NCBI GenBank assembly: GCA_002887195.1 | Contig: PJAB01000142.1 | Coordinates: 1 to 38,039 of the forward strand | Direction: 5' to 3' | Length of the DNA: 38,039 nt | Source: Chrysochromulina parva | Lineage: Eukaryota > Haptophyta > Prymnesiales > Chrysochromulinaceae | Part shown: one piece after another, positions 13,552 to 22,262 of the stretch | Layout of the letters: each line of letters begins with the position of its first letter | Numbering within the stretch: the first letter of the stretch is position 1 | Translations under genes and position numbers: made by a program | The notes under the pieces: model-generated | Seen by the model: the letters and a program-made list of their open reading frames with translations, nothing else | Database searches by the model: none | Told to the model about the DNA's origin: nothing

Positions 13552-14883
13552 TCAATCGAGATCACATCTGGCCATGTCAAGCGTGCCAAATCCCGCAGCC
13601 ATGCGGCGATCCCCATTCAGATGTCCAAGCTCCTCGTCCGCATCGAAGTCCACGCCCACTCGCTTCGCGTGGTCCCTCGCCCCTCGCGTCGGATCGAGCT
13701 CATCGTCCGTCTCGTCCGATCCCTCTTGATGATGATTCGCCTCGTCCATCTCATCATCGTCGCCCTCCCTCTCGTCGCCACCCTCGAAACCCTGCACTTG
13801 AAAGCCCTTGTGCATTTCACTCGATGCCAGATGTCGCATGGGCGCCCCCGGCCGCAGCTCGCTCCACCGCTCGTGTAGCCGGTCCGCACACGCGACGAGC
13901 ACCCTTGCACCCTGCCCCACCGCCGTGTCCGCCTCAGCAGTGCGTTGCAACTGCGGCCGGCCCACCGTCAATGTGAGAACCGCTGCAAGGCCAATGAGTA
14001 GCAGAGCCGCCATGCCGTGGACGACCGCCGCGGCGGACGACGGGCTGACGGGCGGCGGGAAGTCTGGAGCAGCGGGGGAGGGTGCCGTCGGGGATTCCTG
14101 CCGATGCGGCGGCGGCGGCCGATGTGGTGGCGTGAAGCGCCCAGGGTTGACGAGGCGCTGCGCAAAGTGGTCCACGAAGCCGGCAGTGCCGACGAGATCG
14201 GTCTCATCCATGGCTTCATCGCTCCAATCATCTGGTGGCGGCGGCGGCGGCGGCGGCGATTCGTATTCTTCAAGAGCCGTGAAGCTCATCGTCGTGGTGG
14301 TCGATGATGAGGGCAGCGTCCAGGGCCGCGGTCGCGGTGGTGGTGGGCTTGGGCGTGGCGGTCGCGGTGGTGGCGACGCTGCCTGCGTCTCTTCGCCAAA
14401 GTCGATCCACTGCGGCTCCTCGATCGCCGCAGGTGGAGAGCTTTGCGCGGTGCGCATGGCAGCGCGCGCGCAGTCGTCAGACACACAGCCAACACATTCG
14501 GTGTACGAGGCCACATCACACGTAAGGTCGCAAAAGTCTGGGCAGTCCGACGGCCTTGGTGCTGGAGGGTGCGGCGTGAAATTTGGCGGGGGCAAAGGGC
14601 GTGGAGCATGATACGGCGGCGGCGGAGACGGCGACGATGGTGCGCATTCTTGAACACATGCATGATGGTTGGCTTGGTCTGCGTTGACGTCCATTCGGCA
14701 CGTTTCGCAAGGGCCGAGTTGCAGGACATCCAGCTGGTACGTTTCGCCAGTCCGCGGATCGGCGCCAGTATGCGTGTGCTGCACAGGCTGCTGCACACCA
14801 TGCTGCACACCATGCTGAAAATCGGCACCAGACAAACTAAGCGCAGCGAAGACTGACAGCGTGACGCCGCGAGGGCGAGACAT
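13552..14883 (-). CDS. Pro-rich single-pass membrane protein, unknown
   Basis: 443 aa. A signal peptide lies at residues 1-20 (TLSVFAALSLSGA). The ectodomain has Cys-rich pieces (GPCETCRMD; CPDFCDLTCDVASYTECVGCVSDDC) separated by Pro-rich linkers (SPPPPY, PPPPRPRP, ESPPPPPPPP) that look like hydroxyproline-rich glycoprotein. One TM segment at about 286-308 (VVHGMAALLLIGLAAVLTLTVG) precedes an acidic cytoplasmic tail of about 135 residues (GDEREGDDDEMDE). Topology is clear; function is not. A wall, scale or adhesion role is plausible in an alga. Confidence 0.72.
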   Translation of the reverse strand: MSRPRGVTLSVFAALSLSGADFQHGVQHGVQQPVQHTHTGADPRTGETYQLDVLQLGPCETCRMDVNADQANHHACVQECAPSSPSPPPPYHAPRPLPPPNFTPHPPAPRPSDCPDFCDLTCDVASYTECVGCVSDDCARAAMRTAQSSPPAAIEEPQWIDFGEETQAASPPPRPPRPSPPPPRPRPWTLPSSSTTTTMSFTALEEYESPPPPPPPPDDWSDEAMDETDLVGTAGFVDHFAQRLVNPGRFTPPHRPPPPHRQESPTAPSPAAPDFPPPVSPSSAAAVVHGMAALLLIGLAAVLTLTVGRPQLQRTAEADTAVGQGARVLVACADRLHERWSELRPGAPMRHLASSEMHKGFQVQGFEGGDEREGDDDEMDEANHHQEGSDETDDELDPTRGARDHAKRVGVDFDADEELGHLNGDRRMAAGFGTLDMARCDLD

Positions 14884-15364
14884 GGGACCTCACCGGTCTC
14901 GATCGAGCCGCTCTTATGAACACAAGTAAGTACTTCGTCATCATCATGATCGGTGACGAATGCATGCTAATGTCTACATATAACAAATGTATGGTCACCA
15001 TAATGAAACCTATTGCACCGGCATGCTTGATGCCGGAAACGCCCCCTCGCGCCTACCCCGCGACACCCCCGCCGCTCTAACGGTAACGCGCCTCGCCCCC
15101 CCGCCCGCTGAATTTGAGCGCCGGGGTGTCTGTGGCCGTGTGCCTGTACATACAAAGTGCATAGAATACATCTTCAGAACATATACTAGTAGGCATGCAG
15201 AGCGTGTGTGCTCGAACACAGCCCCCCGGTAGAAGTCCCCGTTTTGGCACTGCGATGCGCGCATGGCACCATGGCGTCGCGACTCTCCTCAAACCAAAAG
15301 ACTCGCGAGGTGCAACCGAACGCGCGAGAGACGTACGACGCGCGCGTGGGTCGTGCTGTGCCAC
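14884..15364. other. Intergenic, 481 bp
   Basis: Promoter of the Pro-rich gene and 3' region of the TBL1 gene. It is less GC-rich than the genes around it. No structure recognised. Confidence 0.5.
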
Positions 15365-17015
15365 TCACACCCGCGCGTCGATGACAGCGACGGTGTTGTT
15401 GCTGAAGCACGCGGCCACCTTGGTCCCCGCCGCATTCCACGCGACCTCGAAGATGCCACCGTGGCCTCGGTACGTCTTCATGAGGCTGCCGTCGCGCACC
15501 GACCAAATATGCAGGCACTTGTCGAAAGAGCCTGAAGCGAGGTACTGCCCGTTGGCGGAGAAGGCGACCGAGTAGACAGGGTCCTGATGCTTGGACAGGA
15601 CGTGTAAACACACGCCGGAAAGGGCGTCCCATATCCGGATAGTGGAGTCGAAGGAGGCGGAGGCGAGCACGAGCTTGCCCGACGGGTTGGCACTGCCCGG
15701 TCCGGTCGGGCTCCACTTGATCGTGTAGATCTCCTTGGTATGGTCTTGCAGGTCGCTTTTGCAGGAGCTCTGCGACATACTCCAGACCTTGGCTGTGTGG
15801 TCATCAGAGCACGAGGCGAGCCACTGGCCAGACGGGTCCCACTTGATCGCGTTCACCTCGTCCTTGTGCCCCTGGAAGCACTTGAGATACTGCGCGTGCC
15901 CGAGCTTGCACACGAAGATCATCTTGTCGGTCGAGCAGCTCGCAAACGAGTCTTCGTCTCTCCAGTCGACGTCCAGCGTGGGCTCCTTGTGAAAGGCGAA
16001 CTGCTGGAGCACGTCGGCTTTCTGCACGTCCCAGATGATGGCCGTCTTGTCGACGCTGCCGGAGAGCAGGTACTTGCCGCTCGCGTTCCACTTGAGCGAA
16101 AAGATCGGACCCTTGTGCTTCGTGAGCGTCGCTGTGAGCTTTCCGCTGGCTGACCATATGCGCGCCTGCCCATCATACGAGCCTGTGGCGAGCGCGGAGC
16201 CGCTGTGGTTCCAGTCGAGCGTGGTCACGTCCTTGCTCTTGCCCTCGCTTTTGTCCTGCGACAGGTGCTGCAACACGTACGGCTCGCTCATCTGCGCCCT
16301 CTGCGCTTTGCCCGACGGTCCCTCTGGCACGCGCCAGATCCGGGCCGTCGCGTCACCTGACCCGCTCGCGAGCAGCAGAGACGACGGGTTCCACGCACAG
16401 ATGAAGACCTCGCCCTCGTGGCCCGCGAGCGTCGTCACCTCGTCCTCCGTGGTGATGAGCTCGCGCGCGCCGCCGCCGCTGCTGCTGCTGCCGTCATCGG
16501 CGCTCGCACCACCGCGCGAGCTGCCGGCGCCTCTGCTGCTGTCGTTCTCCGACTTGTGCTTCTTGGCGGGAGGAGGGCCTTCGGACGGGCTCGCCTTGCC
16601 GGCGGTGCCGTCGGAGGCGCGCAGCAGCGAGAAGGGCTCGCTCGAGCCCGCGACCGACCCGTCGTCCGCCACGCTGCGCTCCAATTCCTGATACATGATG
16701 CCTTTCTGCACGAAGCTGATCAGCTGGCCCGGCGGGATCTTGGCGCCGTTGATGTTGCTCTTGGCGACCAAGCTCTCAGCGCCGAAAGTGAAGGCGGCGT
16801 GCCGGAAACCTGCAAGCGCAGCGCGCGCGTGAGCAGCGCTGTGTGGCGGTGCACAGAGCGCGGCGGCGGAGGGTAATCTGCGTGTGCCGCCGCTCGTGAC
16901 TGGCTGTCTGCGCTGAAGCCATCTCGCAGATGTTGCACCATGGTGCGCGATGCGCACCTGACTCATGCAGGTATCGATACACCAAGAAGTTGAGCTCGTC
17001 AGATGTGATCGACAT
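15365..17015 (-). CDS. TBL1/TBL1XR1-like LisH-WD40 corepressor subunit (2 exons)
   Basis: Exons 17015-16958 and 16809-15365, giving 500 aa, close to the 514 of human TBL1XR1. The N-terminus [20 protein letters not shown] followed after splicing by [21 protein letters not shown] is the LisH motif of TBL1, nearly word for word. A basic NLS (PPAKKHKSE) lies in the linker, followed by eight WD40 blades with [40 protein letters not shown] and [16 protein letters not shown]1 is a core subunit of the NCoR/SMRT-HDAC3 corepressor and a ubiquitin-ligase adaptor in the nucleus. The 148-bp intron is ordinary GT-AG with no repeats or border duplication, in contrast to the EML gene. The start was set by the LisH motif. 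Confidence 0.95.
16810..16957 (-). other. Intron of TBL1-like gene (148 bp, GT-AG)
   Basis: Donor GAGTCAG|GTGCGC, acceptor CTTGCAG|GTTTCC. It splits the LisH motif between Gly and Phe. No tandem repeat and no matching borders are seen. Confidence 0.92.
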
Positions 17016-17419
17016 CGCAACGGGCAGAGAATAGCGCTCTCCTCCAAAGCCTACGTGCACAGGGCGGTGGCGGTGGGTGAGAGCGTGAGGAAACGCCGCC
17101 GTCACGGCAGCCAGGGAGAGCGTGCCGAGAGCTCCAAGTGGAGGCCCGCGACGCCTGTAATGGGCCAGTCAGGCGCGCACCACGTAGAGAGCGCGCAACT
17201 CAATACAGCGCAAGAGGGCCCAGCAAGAAGCCCATGTTGGCACCGAGACTGGTGGTTTCATGTCAACGCCCTCCAGTCTCCGCTCCCACACTCGCGATTC
17301 CACCTACATGTACCCTACTCGAACATCCCTGTAAGACATAAATTGTTCGCAATATTTTCATCACAAACTCTTGCGCGGTCGTGTGCTCGCCCCTTCTGCG
17401 TCCGTCCGCCCGCAACGCC
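17016..17419. promoter_or_regulatory. Divergent promoter region of TBL1-like and MAEA-like genes
   Basis: 404 bp between start codons on opposite strands, presumably holding both promoters. AT content rises just before the MAEA start (TAAGACATAAATTGTTCGC near 17332-17350). No defined element is seen. Confidence 0.45.
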
Positions 17420-19666
17420 ATGTTTCAACAGCAGCTCGCGGAGGTGCTCTACTTTGCCCGCGCCGAGGCGAAGCGCACCGAACGCGACCTGAGCACGGCC
17501 CTTCATCACGTAGAGACCGCCGCACCCCCGACGACCGCTGCGGGCGCGACCGAAGCGGTGGCGAAGACCATCTCGGCCCTACATGCGCTCAAGCGGCGGC
17601 TCTCGGAGGCGCACGACGCTGAGGAGGGCCACCTGCACGCATGCCGCCGCCGCCTTGCGCAGAACACCCCACCGGCGCTCGACGAGCTCCTCATCGACTA
17701 CCTACCGCGGCAGGGTTTCATTGCCTCGGCCGCCGCGCTCGTCGCAGGGGAGCCTGCGGACGGCATCGGCGGTGAGGTGGCGGTGGCGGCAGCAGCGGCG
17801 GCATGCACGCCGCGTTCGCTCGAGGAGCGGCGGCGGTTGCTTGCCGCGCTCGCCGCCCGCGACGTGCAGCCCGTACTCGAGTGGTGCTCGCTGCACCACG
17901 CCCGGCTCAAGAAGCTGCCGTCGCCGCTCGAGAGCCTGCTCCACCTGCGCGTGTTCGCGAGGCACGCGCGCGAGGGCGACGTGGTCGCAGCGGTGAGCTA
18001 CGCGCGCCAGCACCTCGCGCCCCTCTGCCCCGAGCACACCGAGCTCGTGCAGGCCGCGATGGGCGCGCTAGCCTTGGGTACGCCATCCCCGTTGCCAATC
18101 CCCACACCCTCCCCGACGCCCGGCACGACGCCCGGGGGCTGCTGCGCGCCGGCCGCGGGCGTCGTGCCGGGCGCGGGCGGCCCGCCGGCTGCCGACGACG
18201 GCGAGCCCATTCCCACAGGCGCGGCCTCGCAGGGCGTCGTGCCGGGCGCCATTCCCACAGGCGCGGCCTCGCCGGGCGTCGTGCCGGGCGCCATTCCCAC
18301 AGGCGCGGCCTCGCCGGGCGTCGTGCCGGGCGCCATTCCCACAGGCGCGGCCTCGCGGGGCGTCGTGCCGGGCGTCGTGCCGCCGCCGCCTCACCCACTC
18401 TACGATGACGTGGCACGCTGGTCCGAGGTCATCGCCGCCTTCGACGCCGCACACCGGGCGCTCACCAGCGCGCCATCGCACCCTCTCCTGATCCAGACGA
18501 TCTGGGCCGCCCTGGCATGCTTGCGCACCCCGAGCTGCGTCGTGCCCTCGCCGCTCGAGCCCTCGCCAACGGCCGGCGAAACGGCGGCCGGTGCGTCTAC
18601 GGCAGCCGCCAGAGCCGCCGCCAAGGCCGCCGCTAAAGCCGTAACGGCTGATCCAATTGTGCACCGACACAGCGCCACGGCCGATCGGGAGGCGCTTTGG
18701 GGCGCGCCGGCCCCAGCAGCTGCCGAACCCTTTGCGATGGTGCCGGGGGAGCCGGGCGCTCGCGATGGCGCTCGCGACGATGCTCGGGACGGCGCTCGGG
18801 ACGATGCTCGGGACGACACACGGGAAGATGCTCGGGACGGAGCTCGGTACGGCGCTCTTGAAGATGCTCGGGTGACAACAGCGGTGGCAGCGGCCGCGGC
18901 GGCGCTGCCGCCGGTGCTGAGTGCCGATCCACTGACGATGCTCTCGGAGCGAGCGCGCTCACTCACACGCGTCCTGCTCGAGCGTACTCGAGCATCGAGC
19001 GCCGTATCGAGCGCCGACGAGGCGGCCGAGGCGAGCGGCGGTCCCTCGATGAGGCGCCGTGATGGCACGAGGCTGAGCGACGCTCGGCACGGAGGCCATC
19101 TCGGAGGCCATCTCGGGGGCAATCTCGGCGGCAATCTCGGCGGAAATCTCGAGGAGCGTGTGCAGCGCCACCTGGCGAGCCTCGCCGCGGCCGAGGTGGA
19201 GGCGGAGGCCACCGCGGCGGCGGCGGCAGGCGTCCACGACCTCGCTGCGGCGGCCAGGGTGGTAGAGGCACGCGTCGCCTCGGGCACCGCGAGTCGACAG
19301 GCGTCGATGGCTGGTTTCGTCAATGCGAAACAGGGCAGTGGCGGTGCCCTGCCCTCGACCAGCGCGTCCGTAGCGCCCGCGCCAGCGCCTCTCGATGCAG
19401 CAGCCGCATGCAGCTGCCCGGTGTGCTGCGAGCCGTACGCGACGCTCGCGGCGCACGTGCCAAACGTCGAGCGCCCCTACTCGTCGCTCGTGTGCCGGCT
19501 CTCGGGTGAGTGTATGGATGACACCAACCCGCCATTTGTGCTTCCGAGCGGCCGCGTGTATTCTCGCAAGGTGCTCACGGCGCTCGCCGAGAGCGACGCA
19601 CTGGTGGACCCGTGTACAGGCGAGCGGCTCGTGCTCGGGCAGCTCCGCCGCGCCTACTTCCTGTAA
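17420..19666 (+). CDS. MAEA/GID9-like RING subunit of the CTLH/GID E3 ubiquitin ligase
   Basis: 748 aa. The ATG at 17420 is preferred to an in-frame GTG at 17381. In order: N-terminal helix (LAEVLYFARAEAKRTERDL), LisH (ELLIDYLPRQGFIASAAAL), CTLH (RRRLLAALAARDVQPVLEWC..LLHLRVFARHAREGDVVAAVSYARQHLAPL), then an expanded low-complexity middle, then a C-terminal degenerate RING: CPVCCEPY..SSLVCRLSGECMDDTNPPFVLPSGRVYSRKVL..DPCTGERL. The last is the signature of MAEA/Fyv10/GID9. The family is about 400-430 aa, so about 320 residues are insertion, made of tandem repeats described separately. It acts in ubiquitin-dependent turnover of metabolic enzymes, as a heterodimer with RMND5/GID2. Confidence 0.93.
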   Translation: MFQQQLAEVLYFARAEAKRTERDLSTALHHVETAAPPTTAAGATEAVAKTISALHALKRRLSEAHDAEEGHLHACRRRLAQNTPPALDELLIDYLPRQGFIASAAALVAGEPADGIGGEVAVAAAAAACTPRSLEERRRLLAALAARDVQPVLEWCSLHHARLKKLPSPLESLLHLRVFARHAREGDVVAAVSYARQHLAPLCPEHTELVQAAMGALALGTPSPLPIPTPSPTPGTTPGGCCAPAAGVVPGAGGPPAADDGEPIPTGAASQGVVPGAIPTGAASPGVVPGAIPTGAASPGVVPGAIPTGAASRGVVPGVVPPPPHPLYDDVARWSEVIAAFDAAHRALTSAPSHPLLIQTIWAALACLRTPSCVVPSPLEPSPTAGETAAGASTAAARAAAKAAAKAVTADPIVHRHSATADREALWGAPAPAAAEPFAMVPGEPGARDGARDDARDGARDDARDDTREDARDGARYGALEDARVTTAVAAAAAALPPVLSADPLTMLSERARSLTRVLLERTRASSAVSSADEAAEASGGPSMRRRDGTRLSDARHGGHLGGHLGGNLGGNLGGNLEERVQRHLASLAAAEVEAEATAAAAAGVHDLAAAARVVEARVASGTASRQASMAGFVNAKQGSGGALPSTSASVAPAPAPLDAAAACSCPVCCEPYATLAAHVPNVERPYSSLVCRLSGECMDDTNPPFVLPSGRVYSRKVLTALAESDALVDPCTGERLVLGQLRRAYFL
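18209..18376 (+). repeat. 42-bp tandem repeat (4 copies) in the MAEA-like gene
   Basis: Units start at 18209, 18251, 18293 and 18335 and encode IPTGAASPGVVPGA. Each unit contains TTCCCACAG|GC, which resembles an acceptor followed by a GC donor. Confidence 0.95.
18754..18875 (+). repeat. 12-bp repeat (GATGCTCGGGAC-like) in the MAEA-like gene
   Basis: About ten degenerate dodecamers encode ARDGARDDARDD-type charged repeats, predicted to be a helical or disordered acidic-basic segment. Confidence 0.85.
19091..19150 (+). repeat. 12-bp repeat sharing the EML intron repeat kernel
   Basis: Five dodecamers, GG(A/G/C)GG(C/A)(C/A)ATCTC, encode GGHLGGHLGGNLGGNLGGNL. The core GGAGGCCATC/GGGGGCAATC is the kernel of the intron repeats in the EML gene, here used as coding sequence. 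Confidence 0.85.
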
Positions 19667-19778
19667 GTCAGCCTCGGCCTCGCGCCGGGAGAGTTTCGTC
19701 GTCCTCGTTCCCGTGAAAACAAAACAGGGGAAGGTGAGCGCGGTGTGAGCGACGTCGTCACACATCGGGGAAAGGCCG

Positions 19779-20645
19779 ATGCGACACGCGGGCCGGCTCG
19801 GCGTCCATCATCGCGGGTTCTTTGGTAAACACATCGCTGCGAACACTTCGTGCGAGCTCGATGCATCATCCCTTAGATTGGGCGATACGCTCGCTGTTAC
19901 GCTGGTCACTCTGGCCGCACCTCTGCAGCCGTCGACGGCACCGTCTGAAGTGCGACTCTTCTGCAATGGAGTTGTGATCTGCACTCTCTCGCAGCGAGTG
20001 CCGAATTTGAGGCTGCAGCTGACCGTGAGCACTAAGATGTCTGTCGAATGCGTGGGTCCCAAAGGGAGCGGCGGCGTGGATCTCACAGGCTACACGTATG
20101 TGAATGCCAATCGGCGGGCCCAAGACGAGGAGCCAGAGGAGAGGCGGACGGAGGCGGAATGGCTCGAGCTCCAGCGAGGACGGAAGCGCCGGGTTGAGGA
20201 ACTCCGACGAGAGGCAGCGGCGGAGGCGGCGGAGGTGCGATCCACCGCACTTGCACGCACCCCACGCTTGACTTTCAATCCTCAGGTTAGGGTGGCCGAG
20301 TACGTGCCGAAGCTCCCAGCATCTGGCAGCATCTCGCCGTTGCGCACTCACGAGTCGCTCGAGGAGATGGTGGCGAGGCGAGAGGCCATCAAAAGGCGCC
20401 AAGCCTTGAGCGCGGTCGACGGTGATGAGGACGATGAGGAGCAGGATGATGGGGCGGTGCTCCAGGCCGTTCTGGCGGAGCTTCTCGTCTGCTCCGTCAG
20501 CAAGCTGAGAGTGATCTGCAAAGCCAACGGCCTGGACAGCCAGGGCAAACGGGGCGCCTTGATCGAGCGTCTGGTCGAGCACATTGCAGCGGATTTGCGC
20601 GAGGCGCGCGCGGAGGGCGGTGAGTCGGACTCAGAGACTCAGTGA
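19779..20645 (+). CDS. Nucleoplasmin-like domain + SAP domain nuclear protein
   Basis: 288 aa. Residues about 13-110 read FFGKHIAANTSCELD..LRLGDTLAVTLVTLA..SEVRLFCNGVVICTLSQRVPNLRLQLTVSTKMSVECVGPKGSGGVDLTGYTYVN. This fits the nucleoplasmin-like fold of FKBP39/HD2-type histone chaperones (FWG start, strand with LCTL, LTGY end). A charged helical middle follows (EERRTEAEWLELQRGRKRRVEELRREAAAEAAEV). Next is an acidic stretch (DGDEDDEEQDDG), and then a SAP motif at about 235-270 (LLVCSVSKLRVICKANGLDSQGKRGALIERLVEHI). SAP binds scaffold DNA, so a chromatin chaperone tethered to DNA is inferred. It follows the MAEA gene by 112 bp on the same strand. The NPL assignment is by pattern only. Confidence 0.75.
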   Translation: MRHAGRLGVHHRGFFGKHIAANTSCELDASSLRLGDTLAVTLVTLAAPLQPSTAPSEVRLFCNGVVICTLSQRVPNLRLQLTVSTKMSVECVGPKGSGGVDLTGYTYVNANRRAQDEEPEERRTEAEWLELQRGRKRRVEELRREAAAEAAEVRSTALARTPRLTFNPQVRVAEYVPKLPASGSISPLRTHESLEEMVARREAIKRRQALSAVDGDEDDEEQDDGAVLQAVLAELLVCSVSKLRVICKANGLDSQGKRGALIERLVEHIAADLREARAEGGESDSETQ

Positions 20646-21322
20646 GGAGGATCATCGTCTTGGGTTCGTATTTTGCGAGATCAAACCCGTACCGATATTT
20701 ATAGAGGCTAGAGCTCCACAAAAGTTCAAAACAACCCAGCATAGCAACTACCCGCGTACGCAACTCCGGAACTCGCACCCCGCTGTCTCGGCGACGTCAC
20801 AAAGATCGCTTTCGGTTGCACACAGCAGTTAGTTGTAACACAGCGATGCCGTCTGCACACGCGCGGAGCTTCAGCACGCGAGGTCGAGGTTAACGAGGAG
20901 CGGAGGATCATTTCCACCGCCGTCTCGAGGTCGTGGCCGTTAGCCTCGAGGGCTTCGGCCTTCGCACGCCTAGTCGTTCACGACTAATGGTGTCTCTGAA
21001 CGCCCAAATATCCACCATCGCTTGTCCATCAGTTGTGCTTCGTGGGCGAAATTGCTTCGAATGTCGTGCCTACCACGTTCGCCTATCTAAAACTAAGGGG
21101 GCAGGTCAGACCGAACCCCTTACTAAAACACATAGAACATGCATGCAGAACATGGACGTAAGGTTTCAATCCGCCATCACAGGCTAGTACGGATGACAAC
21201 CGTGTGTAACCCGGCTCCCCCCAATGTTTTCGAACCGGCGGCGAAACGCCATGCCGAGCACGACTTCTTCTTTTCCGGCTATGGAAAATTGACGAAACAC
21301 GAATCTCGGCCGATTCTCTCCG
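20646..21322. other. Intergenic, 677 bp
   Basis: 3' region of the NPL-SAP gene and promoter of the MsrB gene. Lower GC than its surroundings. No RNA gene, repeat or ORF of note was seen. Confidence 0.5.
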
Positions 21323-21943
21323 ATGGCGGGCGTCGTCTTCGCACTCGTCACAGCGGCCACGGCGGTGAGCCGACGCGCCGTCGCTATCGGCACCGTTGGC
21401 TCCCTCTCTTGTGCACCCGCTGCCCACGCAGCCCGGTCGAGGAGTGATGGCTACGAGGTCCGACGCTCAGAACGCGAGTGGCAGTACGTGCTGAGCGGCC
21501 AGCAGTACTTTGTTCTCCGCGAGGGCGGAACTGAGCCGCCCAATAGCTCGCCGCTCCTCAAGGAAAAGCGCGCGGGAGATTTCCACTGCGCGGGCTGCGA
21601 TACTCCTCTGTTCAGCAGCCAGGCCAAATTCGAGTCGGGCACCGGTTGGCCCTCGTTTGCAACGCCACTGGCTGGAGTGGAGGTCACGAATACAAACCCG
21701 CTTGTGCAGGGCCTCGCCGGCGCCGAGGTTCGGTGCGCCACGTGTGGCGGCCATCTGGGCGACGTGTTTGCAGATGGCTTCTTGTTCCCGGGCACCGCCG
21801 CATTCTTGAGCGGGAAGCGCTATTGCATCGACGGCGCAGCGCTCGTCTTCGTGCCGGCCGATGGAAGCGAGCGAGTGTATGGCGAGGGCACCGCCAAGCC
21901 ACCTGAGCTGCCGTCGTGGCTGCAGCCGCCCAAAATAGCTTGA
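21323..21943 (+). CDS. msrB: Peptide-methionine (R)-S-oxide reductase, MsrB, probably plastid targeted
   Basis: 206 aa. An N-terminal extension of about 38 residues is rich in Ala/Val/Arg, without acids, and ends APAAHAA, as in a plastid or thylakoid transit peptide. The catalytic domain follows: EWQYVLSGQQYFVLREGGTEPP, zinc motif CAGC (about 93-96) and CATC (about 140-143), substrate motif FESGTGWPSF, GGHLGDVFADGF, and the catalytic Cys in RYCIDGAAL (about 173). Most MsrBs have RYCINS here, so IDG is a mild deviation. It reduces methionine-R-sulfoxide in oxidised proteins using thioredoxin. No intron. Confidence 0.95.
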   Translation: MAGVVFALVTAATAVSRRAVAIGTVGSLSCAPAAHAARSRSDGYEVRRSEREWQYVLSGQQYFVLREGGTEPPNSSPLLKEKRAGDFHCAGCDTPLFSSQAKFESGTGWPSFATPLAGVEVTNTNPLVQGLAGAEVRCATCGGHLGDVFADGFLFPGTAAFLSGKRYCIDGAALVFVPADGSERVYGEGTAKPPELPSWLQPPKIA

Positions 21944-22262
21944 TCCTTTTGGGGTGAAGGTCAGTGTGAACGTATTTTGAAGTGTACTGTTCCGATGCGC
22001 GCTCGCGTGTTGCGTGTGCGCGCACTGAGTCCCGCACTGCCACACGCGTGTTTTTCTTCGCGGACTCGGAGCCTTGCGCATTTGTGGGTGGTTGAGGAGA
22101 ATTGTCGATGGGCCCACGAAATGCACGAATTGCATGCAGTTTCATCTTCTTAATCAAAGCAATTAGTCCCCTTACCGGCGCGCTTCATCCACCTGCCGTG
22201 TGCCCACACCGTCCTTTGCCGCACAGCTGCTTCGTCTGGAGCCTCGCTGGGAATCACACGTG
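21944..22262. other. Intergenic, 319 bp
   Basis: Between MsrB and the large Pro-rich gene on the same strand. No structure recognised. The downstream gene's reading frame stays open up to 22200 with only a GTG, so an upstream exon cannot be excluded. Confidence 0.45.

Noticed and set aside
20900..20915. rDNA-like sequence (GCGGAGGATCATT resembles the 18S 3' end)
   Set aside because: The match is only about 13 bases with one base missing, and no rRNA sequence flanks it.
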